A stretch of 64,000 bases of DNA from Haliclona indistincta (lineage: Eukaryota; Porifera; Demospongiae; Haplosclerida; Chalinidae): positions 3,901,754 through 3,965,753 of the forward strand of contig OZ024792.1 of the NCBI GenBank assembly GCA_964017065.1, given 5' to 3'. The position numbers were made by a program, and so were the translations under genes. The notes under the pieces were generated by a model, which worked only from the letters and a program-made list of their open reading frames with translations, was not told the origin of the DNA and searched no databases. Positions 13,310 to 25,241 of this stretch are shown in pieces (position 1 is the first letter of the stretch; each line of letters starts with the position of its first letter).

Positions 13310-14699
13310 TTAATTGGTACTACTGCTTGGAGGAGATACATTGAGTGAAGGCAATGGGAGGGGTGGTGGCGGAGGAGGAGGAACATAAGAGCGTGGAGCT
13401 ACTTCAAAGCAGAAATCCTGAAATGGTAATATAATAATAAGCCTTTTGTGTCAGAATTGCTTATCATAAAGTTGTACTGTCGTAACAAAATTAATTTCAC
13501 ATTGTGGAACCAAAATTTCGTAATTTGAACAATTAAGATTTAGACTTATGTGATTTCATTAGAAACAAAGATATTTGTCTCCGATAAGGCTTTCGTTTAC
13601 ACGCATATGCACAAATACGAGTGAATACGCATTTACAGTTTTCAGAAACTTGTCCTGCTCTAAAATTCTACAATAGCACACATAATAATTATAGTTATTA
13701 ACCCCCAGTGGTGTGGGTGTGTCTTGGTGTCTCTTTGGACTCGTAGTACACTGGAGAGTCTGGTCGAAATGATTCTATATCTTCTCTAAGATTCCTGAGT
13801 GTGTGCGTGCGTTTTCAAACAGATATGCATATCCAGATTTACACGAAAATTGTTCTGCTTTACGAAATTTTTGGCATAAATGAAGGATACCGGCAAGCAT
13901 GATTTGTCATAATTATTTACAGCCTGGTCCCCAACATTTCTACAAACCTGTTGACCATAAATTACCTCTAGAAAAATAATACTTAGATTTCTGAGTCTGA
14001 CAGAAGAAGATTGTTTGAACTTTCTGATCAAGTTTTTAACAGGGTCAGCTGTAATGGCTATAACACAAAGTAAAACTGTGTGTGCATGAGCTTTGCTGAC
14101 CTTGTTTAGACTGTGGGGTGATGAGAAACATAAGTGTAGTAATAGCGGACAGAACTGTTTCCTCATTTGAACTAAATAATAATAATTATGCAGCAAGCAT
14201 TGGTGTTTAAGAGCTTACCTAGTTAGGCACTTTACCGTCAGCTCTACTCCATCATTTTCAAGTATGTATTCCTTGTTTAATTTGTCTAAAGCTACATCAT
14301 AATGTACATGCAAAGATATCTACTGATATACCTAGACAGCAGTTGCATAGTCCTCCCATAGCAAATTCTATCATCTTATCATCAGTCTCTTCAGCCATCA
14401 CATCTACGCAAAAGTTTTGAAGCAACATAAATATTTTTTCACTATACCCAGGAAAAGATCCAAAATGTTCAACTGTCTAAAATGCTCATAGTTGATAGGA
14501 TCATAGCCAAAGTTCGCCAGGTTTGCTATTACTTGGAGTTTATAATCTGTGGAATGTTCATACAAAATGAATTACAAATTAACAAGCAACCTTGTCTGTG
14601 TGTGTCTTGAAATTCTGTTACTAGCGCCTGCAGATATTCAAAGCGCCCAAGCCCATGTCGACCTGTTTTCTTGAGCAACCGTTCTTTAGTGCTCAGCAT
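13310..14699 (-). CDS. ARMC7: Armadillo repeat-containing protein 7
   Basis: The minus-strand exons 14699-14591, 14546-14448, about 14404-14330, about 14289-14218, 14110-13976 and 13417-13310 join into a protein of about 190 residues that follows vertebrate ARMC7 through its length. Matching landmarks are [14 protein letters not shown] near the N-terminus, [50 protein letters not shown] and [13 protein letters not shown] followed by DFC. Armadillo repeats are helical protein-binding modules; the vertebrate protein has been linked to spliceosome biology, but its role in a sponge is unknown. The last exon ends in a proline run (PPPPPPP) and a serine-rich tail unlike the vertebrate C-terminus. 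It converges on ACC, with 197 bp between the stop codons. Confidence 0.9.
13698..13785 (-). other. Possible alternative terminal exon inside ARMC7 intron
   Basis: Between ARMC7 exons 5 and 6 the minus strand has an acceptor-like CACTCAG, then an open stretch reading [20 protein letters not shown] and ending in TAA at about 13698. It could serve as an alternative last exon, but the exon at 13417 gives the expected FLE-DFC junction and is preferred. No splice evidence is available. Confidence 0.3.
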
Positions 14700-15479
14700 C
14701 TGAGACAAATTGTCACTTTTCTCTCACTAGCTGTATTGTCATCAACACCTCTCACTATGCATTTGTCATGGCAAAGTAAGTAAGCACAGAAATGAATCCT
14801 TTACTAAGTTGTTCTGATCATATTCCAGAGCCTGTAAAGTTGATCAATATGTAGAAGAACAGGCATAAAGGTAGGGAGAGCACTTTAGACAATATTCCAT
14901 ATATTTTGCTTGCAACTTTTCCTGACATGTGGATTTTGTTGTCTGCAATATATTCGCCAAGACTGCCTTAGGCAATGAACTCTTATATTCGCACATATTA
15001 TACAATGTGCCCTACAGTATACATAATAATTACTGTAGTTTAATTTTGCATAATTATACAGTTGATTTGAGCAAGTCTAAGCTGAGCAAACTCCAATAGT
15101 TCAATTTATCCAATAGAGATGTCTGGAAGGGGTTTGAAATGAACCCCTTGCAGAAATCTCTATTGTGAGAGGCTGAAAGAAAATGCGTGAGATCAGTATG
15201 CAAATGCGTGAGACGTGCTGCATGGGACCCTCAGAAATTTTAATTTACACCCACATAGCAACATTTGCTGTTCACGATCACAATCCTATCACGGTGGATT
15301 AAAGCAATAGACGGTATTACAATTATTATTATTATAAAGTATTTTGTACTGCACTCACTTCATGTAAAACTAGAAACGACAATGATTTTCTCCCAACAGT
15401 AGTACGACCACGCGGTCTTGAGATCTCTAATACCCAATCAGATTGTCCCCTGTCATTCTAATTGATGCGCGTCTACAGC
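14700..15479. promoter_or_regulatory. Divergent intergenic region ARMC7/PATL1
   Basis: 780 bp separate the two divergent start codons, so both promoters should lie here. The only structure seen is a strong hairpin at 15111-15165 and a nearby short direct repeat of aatgcgtgaga at about 15183 and 15205. No open reading frame with coding character was seen. Confidence 0.6.
15111..15165. repeat. Hairpin with 24-bp stem and 7-nt loop
   Basis: Bases 15111-15134 pair with 15142-15165 across a 7-base loop with two mismatches. The stem includes aaggggtt against aacccctt. It could be a short foldback repeat, a protein site, or a small-RNA precursor. Sponge miRNA hairpins tend to be longer, so small RNA is only one option. 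Confidence 0.8.
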
Positions 15480-18400
15480 ATGGAGTCGTCAGAGCTGGCA
15501 GAGGAGACAGGCGGCATCTTGTTACAGACACTAGAAGTGAGTCTTGAATTAATAAGCTACATTTAAAATCTATTTAACAGGCAAAAGAAGATGATATGGA
15601 TGAGCTTAATGATGAAACTTTCGGCAGTGGGGCTATAGGTAAAAATATTACTAACCCTTGTATATTATATTATTGTGTCGGTTTTTTAGAAAATGACTGG
15701 GAGGCCTCTCATTTATCCACCCTTAAAGCTCTTCATAGTGAGGGCAAGGAGATACCGGCACCTAGCTATCATCATGATACTCTCTTTGCTGAATTTGCAT
15801 CACCAGCTGCAGCACCTAATGGACAGTCCAGTAGCAGCAGTAGGGCCATTAATGAAAATGTGAGTTTGTTGTTAGTTGTAGTAGAGCTGTCTTTGTCAAC
15901 TGACAAATGCATAGTGAGAGGTGTTGATGACACCACATAGCTCAAATGTCTTTGAATCATAATTATTTCTGCCCCTTTGCAGCCCATTCCTGGTTTTGCG
16001 CAGCAACTTAACATTAAGGATCTGTGGCCATCTTCTCCAGAGCGATCCTCTACATTAGACACAATATGGAGTCCTCAAGGATTACCACCTCCTCCTCCTC
16101 AACCCACAATGGTCAGCAATCCTGATGGTGGTTATTCAGTCAGCTTGAGATACTGTCTTACAGGTGTCTTCCTCTAACTCCACACCAGCACCACATGGAA
16201 AAATATTGACATTGGAAGATTTGGAACGCCAGCTCCTGGACTCTTCCTCCTCTCCATCTCCCTCGGCCTCCCCCCATCTTCCTCCTCTGCTCACTCAACC
16301 ACTCCGTCCAAAGCAGCCTGTCCAATCTCTACCTACTCAGCCTCTCTCTGTCCCTACTCAGCAGCACCCTTACTTAATACCTCAACAACCCATGGGAGGA
16401 CTGCCTCCTGGACTGGCCGGCCTTGGCTCTTCCCCTCACCGCCACCAACCACCACCTCCACACTTTCACAAGATACCTTTACTCCCTCAGTAAGGTTTAG
16501 TAGTCCTGTCTCTTATTATTATTATAATTATTCTCACACAGTGGTGGTCCACCTCCTGTTCCATTACTACCTCATCAACAGCGACCATTTGTCCACCCGA
16601 TGGTTCATCCTCGGTTTCCTCTACCACACCTTCCTCCCAATATTCCTATGAGAGGGCCTCCAAGAATGATTCCTGGTTGGTGACTCATCATGTTACACAA
16701 CACTAACTGATATTACATATTCCAGGTTTCTACCCACATGGTCTTCCTCCTCCTCCTCCCCATCTTCTTCATCACTTCTTGCAACATCCACCAAACCAGC
16801 CTCCTCGCCGTTCTCCTCCTCCCTCTAAGAGAAGTGAGCTTCTTTGTGATCTCAAACCTGATGGCAGCGGATTCATGAGCCGTAAAGAAAGGGAGTGGGT
16901 AGTGAAAGTGCAACTCATGCAACTAAATACCAATAACCCAGAGATAGATGACTACTACTATCAGGTAATAAAAACAATATTTTGCAGTTAGAATTGTTTA
17001 TTGTCACTAGCATATAGTTGTATGTTCCATGTGTAATGTCAGTAACAAAGCTTGAAACCCAATAATGTGTACTTGCCCACCAGTTCATTTGCATTTTATT
17101 CTTGTTTTATTGTTCTTTATCCAGAGATACACTAGGCGTAGAGCTGCTAGTGAGTCTGAAGGAGTAGTGACTGGTAACAAGCCAGCAGCCCTCTCTACTC
17201 CTCAACTTCCAGTGGATAAAGAGAGAGAGGAGAAAGTCTACCATCCAGCTGAGTTTAAGGACACTCTTGGAAAAATTAGTGTCAGTACACTAGCTGCTCC
17301 TAGAAAGACAATAGATGTGTCTAGCTTTGGAGCAGGAGCTGAAAGAGAGGGAAGTAGATGGAAGGTGGTAATGGTAGCCATTGAAGAGGTAAAGGAAAAA
17401 TAAAGAAATGTTAATAATTTTTCGATGTCTTTTAGATTTACTCAGTCCTGTTGAAGCTTGAAGAAGTGGAGTACGAAGCTTTGACTGTGCAAAGTGAACA
17501 AGAAAATTTATTAGTGGAAAAGAAGCTTGGACTTTCAGCAAAAGCTTTCTCACTATTGCAGCTAGGGTCAGTGCAAGCATAATGTTCAAGAAACTGTGTT
17601 ACTATTATCATATAATGTATGAAAATATTTACCGTGTTTTATCACTTTAGAGAAGAAGAACATTTCTTTGTTCAAATAATGACACACAGGAAGGGGAAAA
17701 GAGCAGTAGAGAGGCTCCTTCCATTTCTTTGTGATGTTAGTATACTAGTCACATTGTAATAATGCTGCTTTCTTTAGTCCCGTGCTCAGTCTGTGGTAAT
17801 GGCTGTGCTGAGAAATCTCTACAGTATCATACGCAGAGACTCTACTGACAAAGTACTTGAATCATTCGTGTGCTGTAGCAGTTATCATTAGTCTTATTGT
17901 GCAGGTGCTGCCTCTAGTGGCTCCTAGTGTGTGTGGTGTTATAATGGGACTGGCACTGTCACAGATTAATGCTTACCTCTCGTTTTTGTGTCCTACTGAG
18001 ACCAAGATTGCTGCTAAAATGGTTGTTAATGAAGTGAGTCTATTGTTTATTAATTTTTGTGTACAATTTATGTTCTAAGCAGCAGAGAATATATGACCAA
18101 AGTTAATTTCCATACACATTTAGTTGAAGCGCTTATAGTAGTAGCTAAATTTTATGAGTGACCTCTCAGGAGTGCATAAGGGGAAGAAGCGTATAGTGCT
18201 GCACCGTCCGCGTCCAAAAACTTCCGAAGTTCACCGGTTGGTAGCTTTTGATGTGCGTTGTGTTCACATCGCCAGCTAATCTGACAAGTGTTCACAGAAT
18301 AAAGATACATGTAGTGTTTGGAAACTGTTACTGTACAAGTGTTGTACACATGATTTCTTGTGTCTTTGCAGTTTTATAATGTTGTTACCACTGCTCTGTT

Positions 18401-18612
18401 GAAGAGAGGCCTTGCACTAACCAATGATGAGGCCAACAACCACTACATCAAGTCATGGTGAGACTACATACTGTTTACCCCTTTCATCTCTTCCACTTTT
18501 CATCAGGCAAGCATGCACTCTGCAGCTCTACAATCTGCTAAGCTCTATAGCCAAACTAGAGAGCTCTTCTCTTCTTTTACTGCTCTCAACTCTTCCCCAC
18601 TTGTCGTCATGA
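15480..18612 (+). CDS. PATL1: PAT1 homologue (PATL1), mRNA decapping activator
   Basis: PAT1 proteins bridge deadenylated mRNA, the Lsm1-7 ring, DDX6 and the decapping enzyme in P-bodies. The start ATG 15480 begins MESSELAEETGG. Exons (15480-15536, 15582-15639, 15690-15859, about 15981-16110, 16163-16491, about 16541-16676, 16725-16963, then from about 17125) give an acidic N-terminus with FGSGAIG. Next comes a long Pro/Ser/Gln-rich region, then the conserved block LTLEDLERQLL. The core follows as EREWVVKVQLMQLNTNNPEIDDYYYQ, close to vertebrate PATL1, and the C-terminal helical domain reads to a TGA at 18612. FGAGAE and GKISVSTL at about 17270-17340 also match the family. One intron (18034-18370) is longer than the rest and holds nothing recognised. 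It converges on the OHCU decarboxylase gene. Confidence 0.92.
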
Positions 18613-18781
18613 TCATTCACTAACTTTACTTTATTACTCCTCCTTACTCACAAGTCCTTACTTTAAGTTTATGCTTATATCATTTGCTTTGTCCCAAACT
18701 TTCTTATTCATTGTTATGCATTACCTACTGTTTGTGACTTATCATGTGCCTTGGTCATTACAAAATATCAAAGGTTTTGAG

Positions 18782-19327
18782 CTAGTGCTTAACCACAATA
18801 TCTTCCAATCTATGCAGTGCAATCTTACAGGTTTCTTCTATCCCTGTATCTAGCTCTTCTTTGCTGCTCTTCAGCAACCTAGACCTCAATCCAGTAAGAA
18901 TAGCTTGTTTCTTGTTCTCTCTGGCGCAGATCACAAACGGCCAACCAAATTTCTCCTTGTACTGTGAATTCAATGACGTCATTTCTCGAAGTTCATCGTC
19001 ACTCATTTCGAACATACCAGCAGCTTTGTGTTCGTTCAGAGACTCTGCTGTGAGGTTATGGCGCTTCTGTGATAGATCAGGATAACATCGCAACAATCCT
19101 GCTTTTCCTTGAAGAGGTAGCTGACGAACGAAATTACAAAAGCTTTCGTGGAGACTGCTAACTTTAGAAAATGGTCTGTCCGACCATACTGATCCTGCAA
19201 TCAGAGGAGATTGCTCAAACACAGTTCCGAACTGCTCGACAAATTCCTGGAACGTCAAGTTATTCACTGAGTCAAGCTCCATGTTTGCGTGCAGGCTCGA
19301 TAGTCGTAAGTCGGCGCTGCTGACCAT
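18782..19327 (-). CDS. URAD: OHCU decarboxylase (ureidoimidazoline decarboxylase)
   Basis: This intronless 181-residue protein is the right length for 2-oxo-4-hydroxy-4-carboxy-5-ureidoimidazoline decarboxylase, the third urate-degrading enzyme, which yields S-allantoin after urate oxidase and HIU hydrolase. Family landmarks include FVEQFGTVFEQSPLIAGSVW near the N-terminus, then PDLSQK, AAGMFEMSDDEL, and the C-terminal FGWPFVICARENKK. The usual motif is HPDL, whose histidine is a catalytic residue. Here it reads CYPDL, with codon TAT where CAT or CAC is expected. This is either a one-base sequencing error or a real loss or change of activity. No C-terminal peroxisomal SKL-type signal is seen (ends VVKH). 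The neighbouring genes are unrelated. Confidence 0.94.
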   Translation of the reverse strand: MVSSADLRLSSLHANMELDSVNNLTFQEFVEQFGTVFEQSPLIAGSVWSDRPFSKVSSLHESFCNFVRQLPLQGKAGLLRCYPDLSQKRHNLTAESLNEHKAAGMFEMSDDELREMTSLNSQYKEKFGWPFVICARENKKQAILTGLRSRLLKSSKEELDTGIEETCKIALHRLEDIVVKH

Positions 19328-20152
19328 TTTTATAATAATTAATTTTTTAGTCGCTAATCATTTTCCCGCGCGCGCCCGTAGAGTCTACAACACCGGACAT
19401 ATGCATATCCATTTGTCGGTATTGTGACATGTGCTGCAGCTAGCAGGCAAAACACTCTCGTTTTGCGTGCTGCTTAGCTAGGTACTTTGCACACACAAGC
19501 GAAAGTATATTGCTTATATGAGTCACTAGAGCTTGAAAACGTGCGTTTCTATCTCTCGAACAGCCAGCATGCAAAGCGGGAAATATGGAACGAAACTACT
19601 GACATTTTGTTCGATTTTACTGGCACACTGTGTCTACGAGCAACTACATCATGGTAGCAAACAATACTGGATAGCGGCCTTGATCGAACAGTCCAATCGA
19701 TAATAGCTTGGCTGATACAGAACAGCAGCAAAACTGGACCAGTTTCTAGCAGTCAACTGCTTGCTAACTTCGCTTTCTTGACCGAGATTGTGGCAGTAAT
19801 GTTCGTTTGTAGATCTAAACTCTTAAGCTTGCGATGTAATATTCAATCGCTTGCAAGTGAAAATTAGCCAGCCAAACGCGCAAAGAAACGAATATCTTGT
19901 GTTTTACCAGCAGCACAATACCGTCAATGTGGCGGTCCAAAGATTCGCGCCTATTAGCGCCTAAAATGGTCTATAGCTAGCTGAAGCCTTGCAATAAAAA
20001 TAGAAGTTAATTATAATTATTATAAATATTACACTCTGGGCAGCTTTTCTTAATAATTATTATTGTTGTTATTATTATTGAGTCATTACTATTATAAATT
20101 TACTTATAATTATTATAAATAATATTCTTGAACTACTGTCTGAACTAAACGT
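19328..20152. other. Intergenic, AT-rich with simple ATT repeats
   Basis: No gene is seen. The right half (about 19995-20130) is rich in attatt and ataattatt runs, and the phrase ataattattataaat occurs twice. The part beside 19327 is probably the promoter of the OHCU decarboxylase gene; it includes a short CG-rich stretch at about 19365 (cgcgcgcgcc). Confidence 0.6.
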
Positions 20153-21370
20153 CTAGGCCTGACTGAACCATCGTAATGCTGCCATACATAACTCCTGTAT
20201 TTGTTCATTGATCTGTCTTTCCATCTGTGGACAAGAAGATACAGAACAGGTTTCCATTGATGTACTTACCGCTTCTAGAAATCCGTCAAATGAGCTGTTT
20301 TGCGGAACTTGCGTCATTTTGAAGTCTTGCTTTAGTGCAGTCCGCTTAAAACCACGAAGGAACTAAAACAACAGTAAAGAGAGTCCATTAAAATTATTTT
20401 GTTCTGATGACTAGAATTTTATTTTGCACAAATTAACATATCTTGTGTACGTAGTCACTATAATTCTGTATAGAGAGTGTACATACAAAATTAGTACACG
20501 TTGATATGGATGCACAATTCACAAGGATGCTAATTGTTGGAGTTATGGAAAAACATGAAAGTAACAATGTCTGTGTTGAATGTATATAGTATGAATACAA
20601 CTAACATGAGTTGAATCAAAGCGTCTACATAACCTAACCTTACCTCTTCTAAAGTGACTTGTCCATCACCATTGTAATCAAACTTGTCTCTAACCTCTCT
20701 CCACATCTCATAGTGCGGTCCAGTAATAATTTCTCCATCCAATGAGAAATCTTTAATGTCAAGACACCCATCACTGTTTCTGTCAATCATCTATTACACA
20801 CAGGACTATTAATATGTACACATTAAGCTTTCAAAATGCACATAAAGTATATGTCCCAGGCTGCCTCTTTTAATAGTGACTGCACGATAATAACGAAGAC
20901 AGTGTTTGTGAAAACTTACTAGTTTTTCAAGAAATTGTATGATTTTTTTAAATATTGTTTGTGTACATATCAAAACTAATGTAACTGTAGCCCAAATGCT
21001 TGTACATGTATACACCTAACTAAGAAATCTGGAACTACTAGCTCCCCGTCAGCTGCATGGTGGCATGCATAATCATCATGTTAGTCACAGCACCACTGAC
21101 CTTGAACAATCTTGTTAACTGTGTCATGCTATCTTCATCAAGATGCAAAGAGTGCACTAAAGTGCTTTCATCCTCCTTCACACGCTGTAAATATAATGGA
21201 AAATTATATTTGCATGTTCCACTAAAAGGTGGGCGGAGCTATAGTCACTATATATATATAGCGAGTTGTCAAATTTATGTAGCTCTGACAGACTGATGTC
21301 AATAATTTTAACTTACTTTTGTCAAGCTATCTTGATGAACTATTGAGTGGCGTCGCTTGGTCGATTCCAT
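20153..21370 (-). CDS. Small two-EF-hand calcium-binding protein
   Basis: Minus-strand exons from ATG 21370 (MESTKRRHSIVHQDSL), then about 21185-21103, 20790-20643, about 20362-20271 and 20224-20153 give about 145 residues. Two EF-hand loops lie in the 20790 exon. The first is D-R-N-S-D-G-C-L-D-I-K-D and the second D-Y-N-G-D-G-Q-V-T-L-E-E. Both have acidic or amide residues at loop positions 1, 3 and 5, Gly at 6 and a final acidic residue, so both should bind calcium. The C-terminal part (QNSSFDGFLEA, QIQELCMAALRW) is not recognised. No membrane or signal segment is seen. I cannot assign it to a named family beyond EF-hand. Confidence 0.8.
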
Positions 21371-21648
21371 TACTCACAGTCGGAGTCCACTCGTGCAACT
21401 AAAGGTTGGGAACAGCATCAAGTGGGCGTTGGCCGGGTCTTGTTTAATTAGAATGGAACACGCCCCCACTCGATCATGAGTACGAGTGTACATCTTGGTG
21501 CAGAGACCGTCCGATGTTAGCCAATGTTTCAGTTTCTAGTAACTATACAGTGCTCTAAGGAGGCTATTCACTGTAACTGACTGTCAGGTAATAGCACTGC
21601 TCTATACACCAGCTGAGTTTATCGTTTAGTCTATAGATCCATCACGTG
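21371..21648. promoter_or_regulatory. Divergent promoter EF-hand/HMG-box genes
   Basis: 278 bp separate the start codons of two divergent genes. A palindromic atcacgtgat lies at 21641-21650, so the E-box CACGTG (21643-21648) abuts the ATG of the HMG-box gene. Confidence 0.5.
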
Positions 21649-24341
21649 ATGATGATTGAACAGGAGCGAAACAATGGTGAAGACATTCTTCAGGAGCTGT
21701 TTGGCGCTTCAGGGAGTCTCTCTCTTACTAAGGAACTCTTTGATAATGATTATCTTGGTAAACGTTGTACTGCCTGCTGTCTGACTCTGTACTGAACACT
21801 TTATGACTGTTATGTTACATATTTTGTTCCAGATAATGGACTTTGTAGGCTTGACAGATCTCTGCCGATTCTTCGTGGCTATGTATCTGGTGGTGGAAAT
21901 TGTCTGACATGTAACCATACACTGGAAGAGCTACCTGTCTCTGATAGCAGTGACATTCTCTCCAGGTGCTTAGCCATATTATGACACTGCTGGTTTCAAG
22001 TGTTTTTCCTCCAGACCGGATCCAGCTATCAATGTGCAGTCTGTTCTTCCTAGTCTGTCTACTCCATCTTGTGATCCCATAGCAAGTAAGTCTTCTGTTT
22101 TCATTGAGTTAACGTGCTGTTCAGACCATAGATCCATTCTTGTATGTATCTAAAATGTGCCTGCATTTTGTGTAGCATTGAAATAATATTGATGTTATTA
22201 TTATTCAGTGGATATTCAACGTTTCTCACAAGAAATTCCAATGTATTTGCTCGAAGAGGACGAGGGAAATGATGAAGAGATAAGACAAATTATGAGAGAG
22301 ACTCAATTAAGAACAGAGAAAAAACAACAAAACAATCAAGAATGTCAGTCTCCAGTGTGTGAAGACAGTCCATCATCTGATATTGGCTGTTGTAGAAATG
22401 ACTCAACAACTTCATTTTCACCTTCTTTGTCAACTGTCAACTCACCATCTCACTCTCCGTCACTCACTCCTCCTGTTGCTACACCTGATGACATCAATAC
22501 ACCACCTACCAGTGTATCATCGAGTACTTTAGACACCACCGTAGCCACAGTGCACAACCTTACTGCTGTTGAAGAGACAGACTCATCTATTTCTTCCTTG
22601 CATACTAAGAGCCATCCTACTACTCTGCCTATCCAGTCGCCAGCGAGTTCTTCAGTGACTCATCCATCAATCAACTCACTACTATCATCTCCATCGTCAT
22701 CATCTCCTTCTCCTACTGCCTCTGATTGCAGTAGTGTAAGTGATTTCAGGCAAAATGGTAGTGGTGGTAGTGGTGGTGGTAGTGGTATGGTAATGTTTCC
22801 ATTGGTTAACTGGACCAGGATGACAGCAATACCAATCAATATCCTTCCTCCTGATAATAATGAGAAGCAGACACAACACCAGAAGTTGCCAATGGTAAAA
22901 CTATTATTGTGTGTTGTATTAGGAAGTATTGTCATGTTTATTATAGCCTGTCCGACGAAGGAAACATGGCGGAGGATGGCCTAAAGGAAAGAAGAGAAAG
23001 CCAGAACAGTTACTAAAGCCACCCAAACCTCCAGTCACAAGGTGAGGTAGTATAGTATTGTCACACTGTCATAAATTATTGTTTGCTTTCAAGCTATGGA
23101 GCATTTCAGCGCGAGGAATGTGATAAGATGAGGAGCCAAAATGGACTCCTTCATATGCCTGATACCTCTAAACAGATTGGTCAGGTGTGGACCACTCTTA
23201 GTGCTGCTGAGAAAGAGGTCGGCAACCATAGTTTCATCAGTTCCTTTTTACCTGTGAATTCCATAGGCCTATCAGGTAAAGGCCACTCAAGACAGACTGA
23301 GATACACCAATGAGCTTGTTGAATACATCATCTGTACTAACACAGGTCCGATATTACTACAATGACACACGACACTTGTTACCATGTGTACCATAATAAT
23401 GTGCATCTCTATTATTACCTAATACAGGGTTAGCCTCTCAAAAGGATTGCATCAGATCAGTAATCGAACAGTCTTTTCACGGAGTAGATAATGATGAACA
23501 TTTTTCATGTCAACTGTGTGTTATGGAGTTCAGTTGTGTCAAGACAAAATTAGCTCACTTTTGTGGCAAACCTCACTCACAAGAATTGTTGAAAAAGCTT
23601 CAAAATGACTTTGTACTACAGCAGGCAACTTCTCACAAGGCAGTTGGAGGAAGGAAAGCGAACAATGTTGAAATGGCACCAAGTAGCGTACAGCAACATC
23701 GACTGAATAAACCCATGGATGTGGAGGAGACCAGAGTGGTTCCAGAACAACCCTCAGAACCTCCCAACTCATCGTCTACTAATGCCCAAGTCTCCCAGGA
23801 TTCACCATCACACAGTACAGCTCTCAAATGTAATCATGCAACACCAGCTGAGCTGATACCAAATAGTGACAGAGGTTCAGAGGGCAACTCTTGTGGTGAA
23901 GAAATATCTAAAGCAGCAGAATATGATTTTGACCAATCCTTTGACTGCTTACAATCACTCACTCACTCACCATATGGAACTGTTTTGCAACCAGAAGAAT
24001 GGGAAATGGTATTTTCCAACATGGATGAATATGTCACTCAAACTAGAGGTAAATGAGTGATGTGTGCCTGCTCTTTTGGTTTCAAACCACCTTTCCAGGA
24101 TTGTTTGCTGAGCTATCAGACCAGCAAGACAGGCAGTCACAATTATTGAGTCGATGCTGTTGTATCGCTGAGCAAATTAGTGAGACAGAGGTACGCTATA
24201 TGACTTGTTACAAAAATATGTTTTCCCTTTTTTCAGTTTAATATAGCTCTTCAATGCGAGGAGCTAAGGCAAATGGAAGAAAAGAAGCGGGAATTAAATT
24301 GCTCACTTAAGAGTATTCAAGATTTTTTTGATAACTTTTGA
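21649..24341 (+). CDS. HMG-box protein, HMG20A/B-like, with a C2H2-type finger
   Basis: The start at 21649 gives MMIEQERNNGED. The protein has an acidic N-terminus and a long Ser/Thr/Pro-rich exon (about 22208-22890). A basic GGWPKGKKRK motif comes just before an HMG box (about 22950-23345: PPVTSYGAFQREECDKMR ... IGQVWTTLSAAEKEAYQVKATQDRLRYTNELVEYI). The GWxKGxKRK motif joined to an HMG box is typical of HMG20A/HMG20B (iBRAF/BRAF35) of LSD1-CoREST complexes. After the box comes a finger-like unit, CQLCVMEFSCVKTKLAHFCGKPH (given in parts: CQLC ... H-x5-H), resembling matrin/U1-type fingers and not expected in vertebrate HMG20. The C-terminus is a short coiled coil ending at TGA 24341, as in HMG20. 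The role is probably nuclear and chromatin-bound. Orthology is probable, not certain. Confidence 0.68.
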
Positions 24342-24472
24342 TTATTGCAAGATTTGTAGCTTTTATTCAAACATAATCACTTGTTAGAATTTTATTCAAT
24401 GCTCTTTGCTAATTTTGACGTTAATTTTATGTTGGGCGTGACCAGATTGACAGTGACCGACCACGTTTCAAG

Positions 24473-25060
<588 letters not shown>

Positions 25061-25241
25061 ACTACTATTTTAGTTGTTCGATGATCTTTGGTTGTAACAT
25101 GAATTTTATTATGCAGCAACAGTTACACACCAGATTTGAGGCATGTGTTTATCGAACGAGATCTTTATAAGACCACACGTCCAGCATATAGATTAAAATT
25201 TGCACAATAAATTATTATGCTCCTACTAGTGTCTAAAATTA

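Noticed and set aside
18152..18349. Minus-strand open frame in a PATL1 intron with somewhat higher GC
   Set aside because: No family resemblance, no convincing splice sites or neighbours; not reported as a gene.
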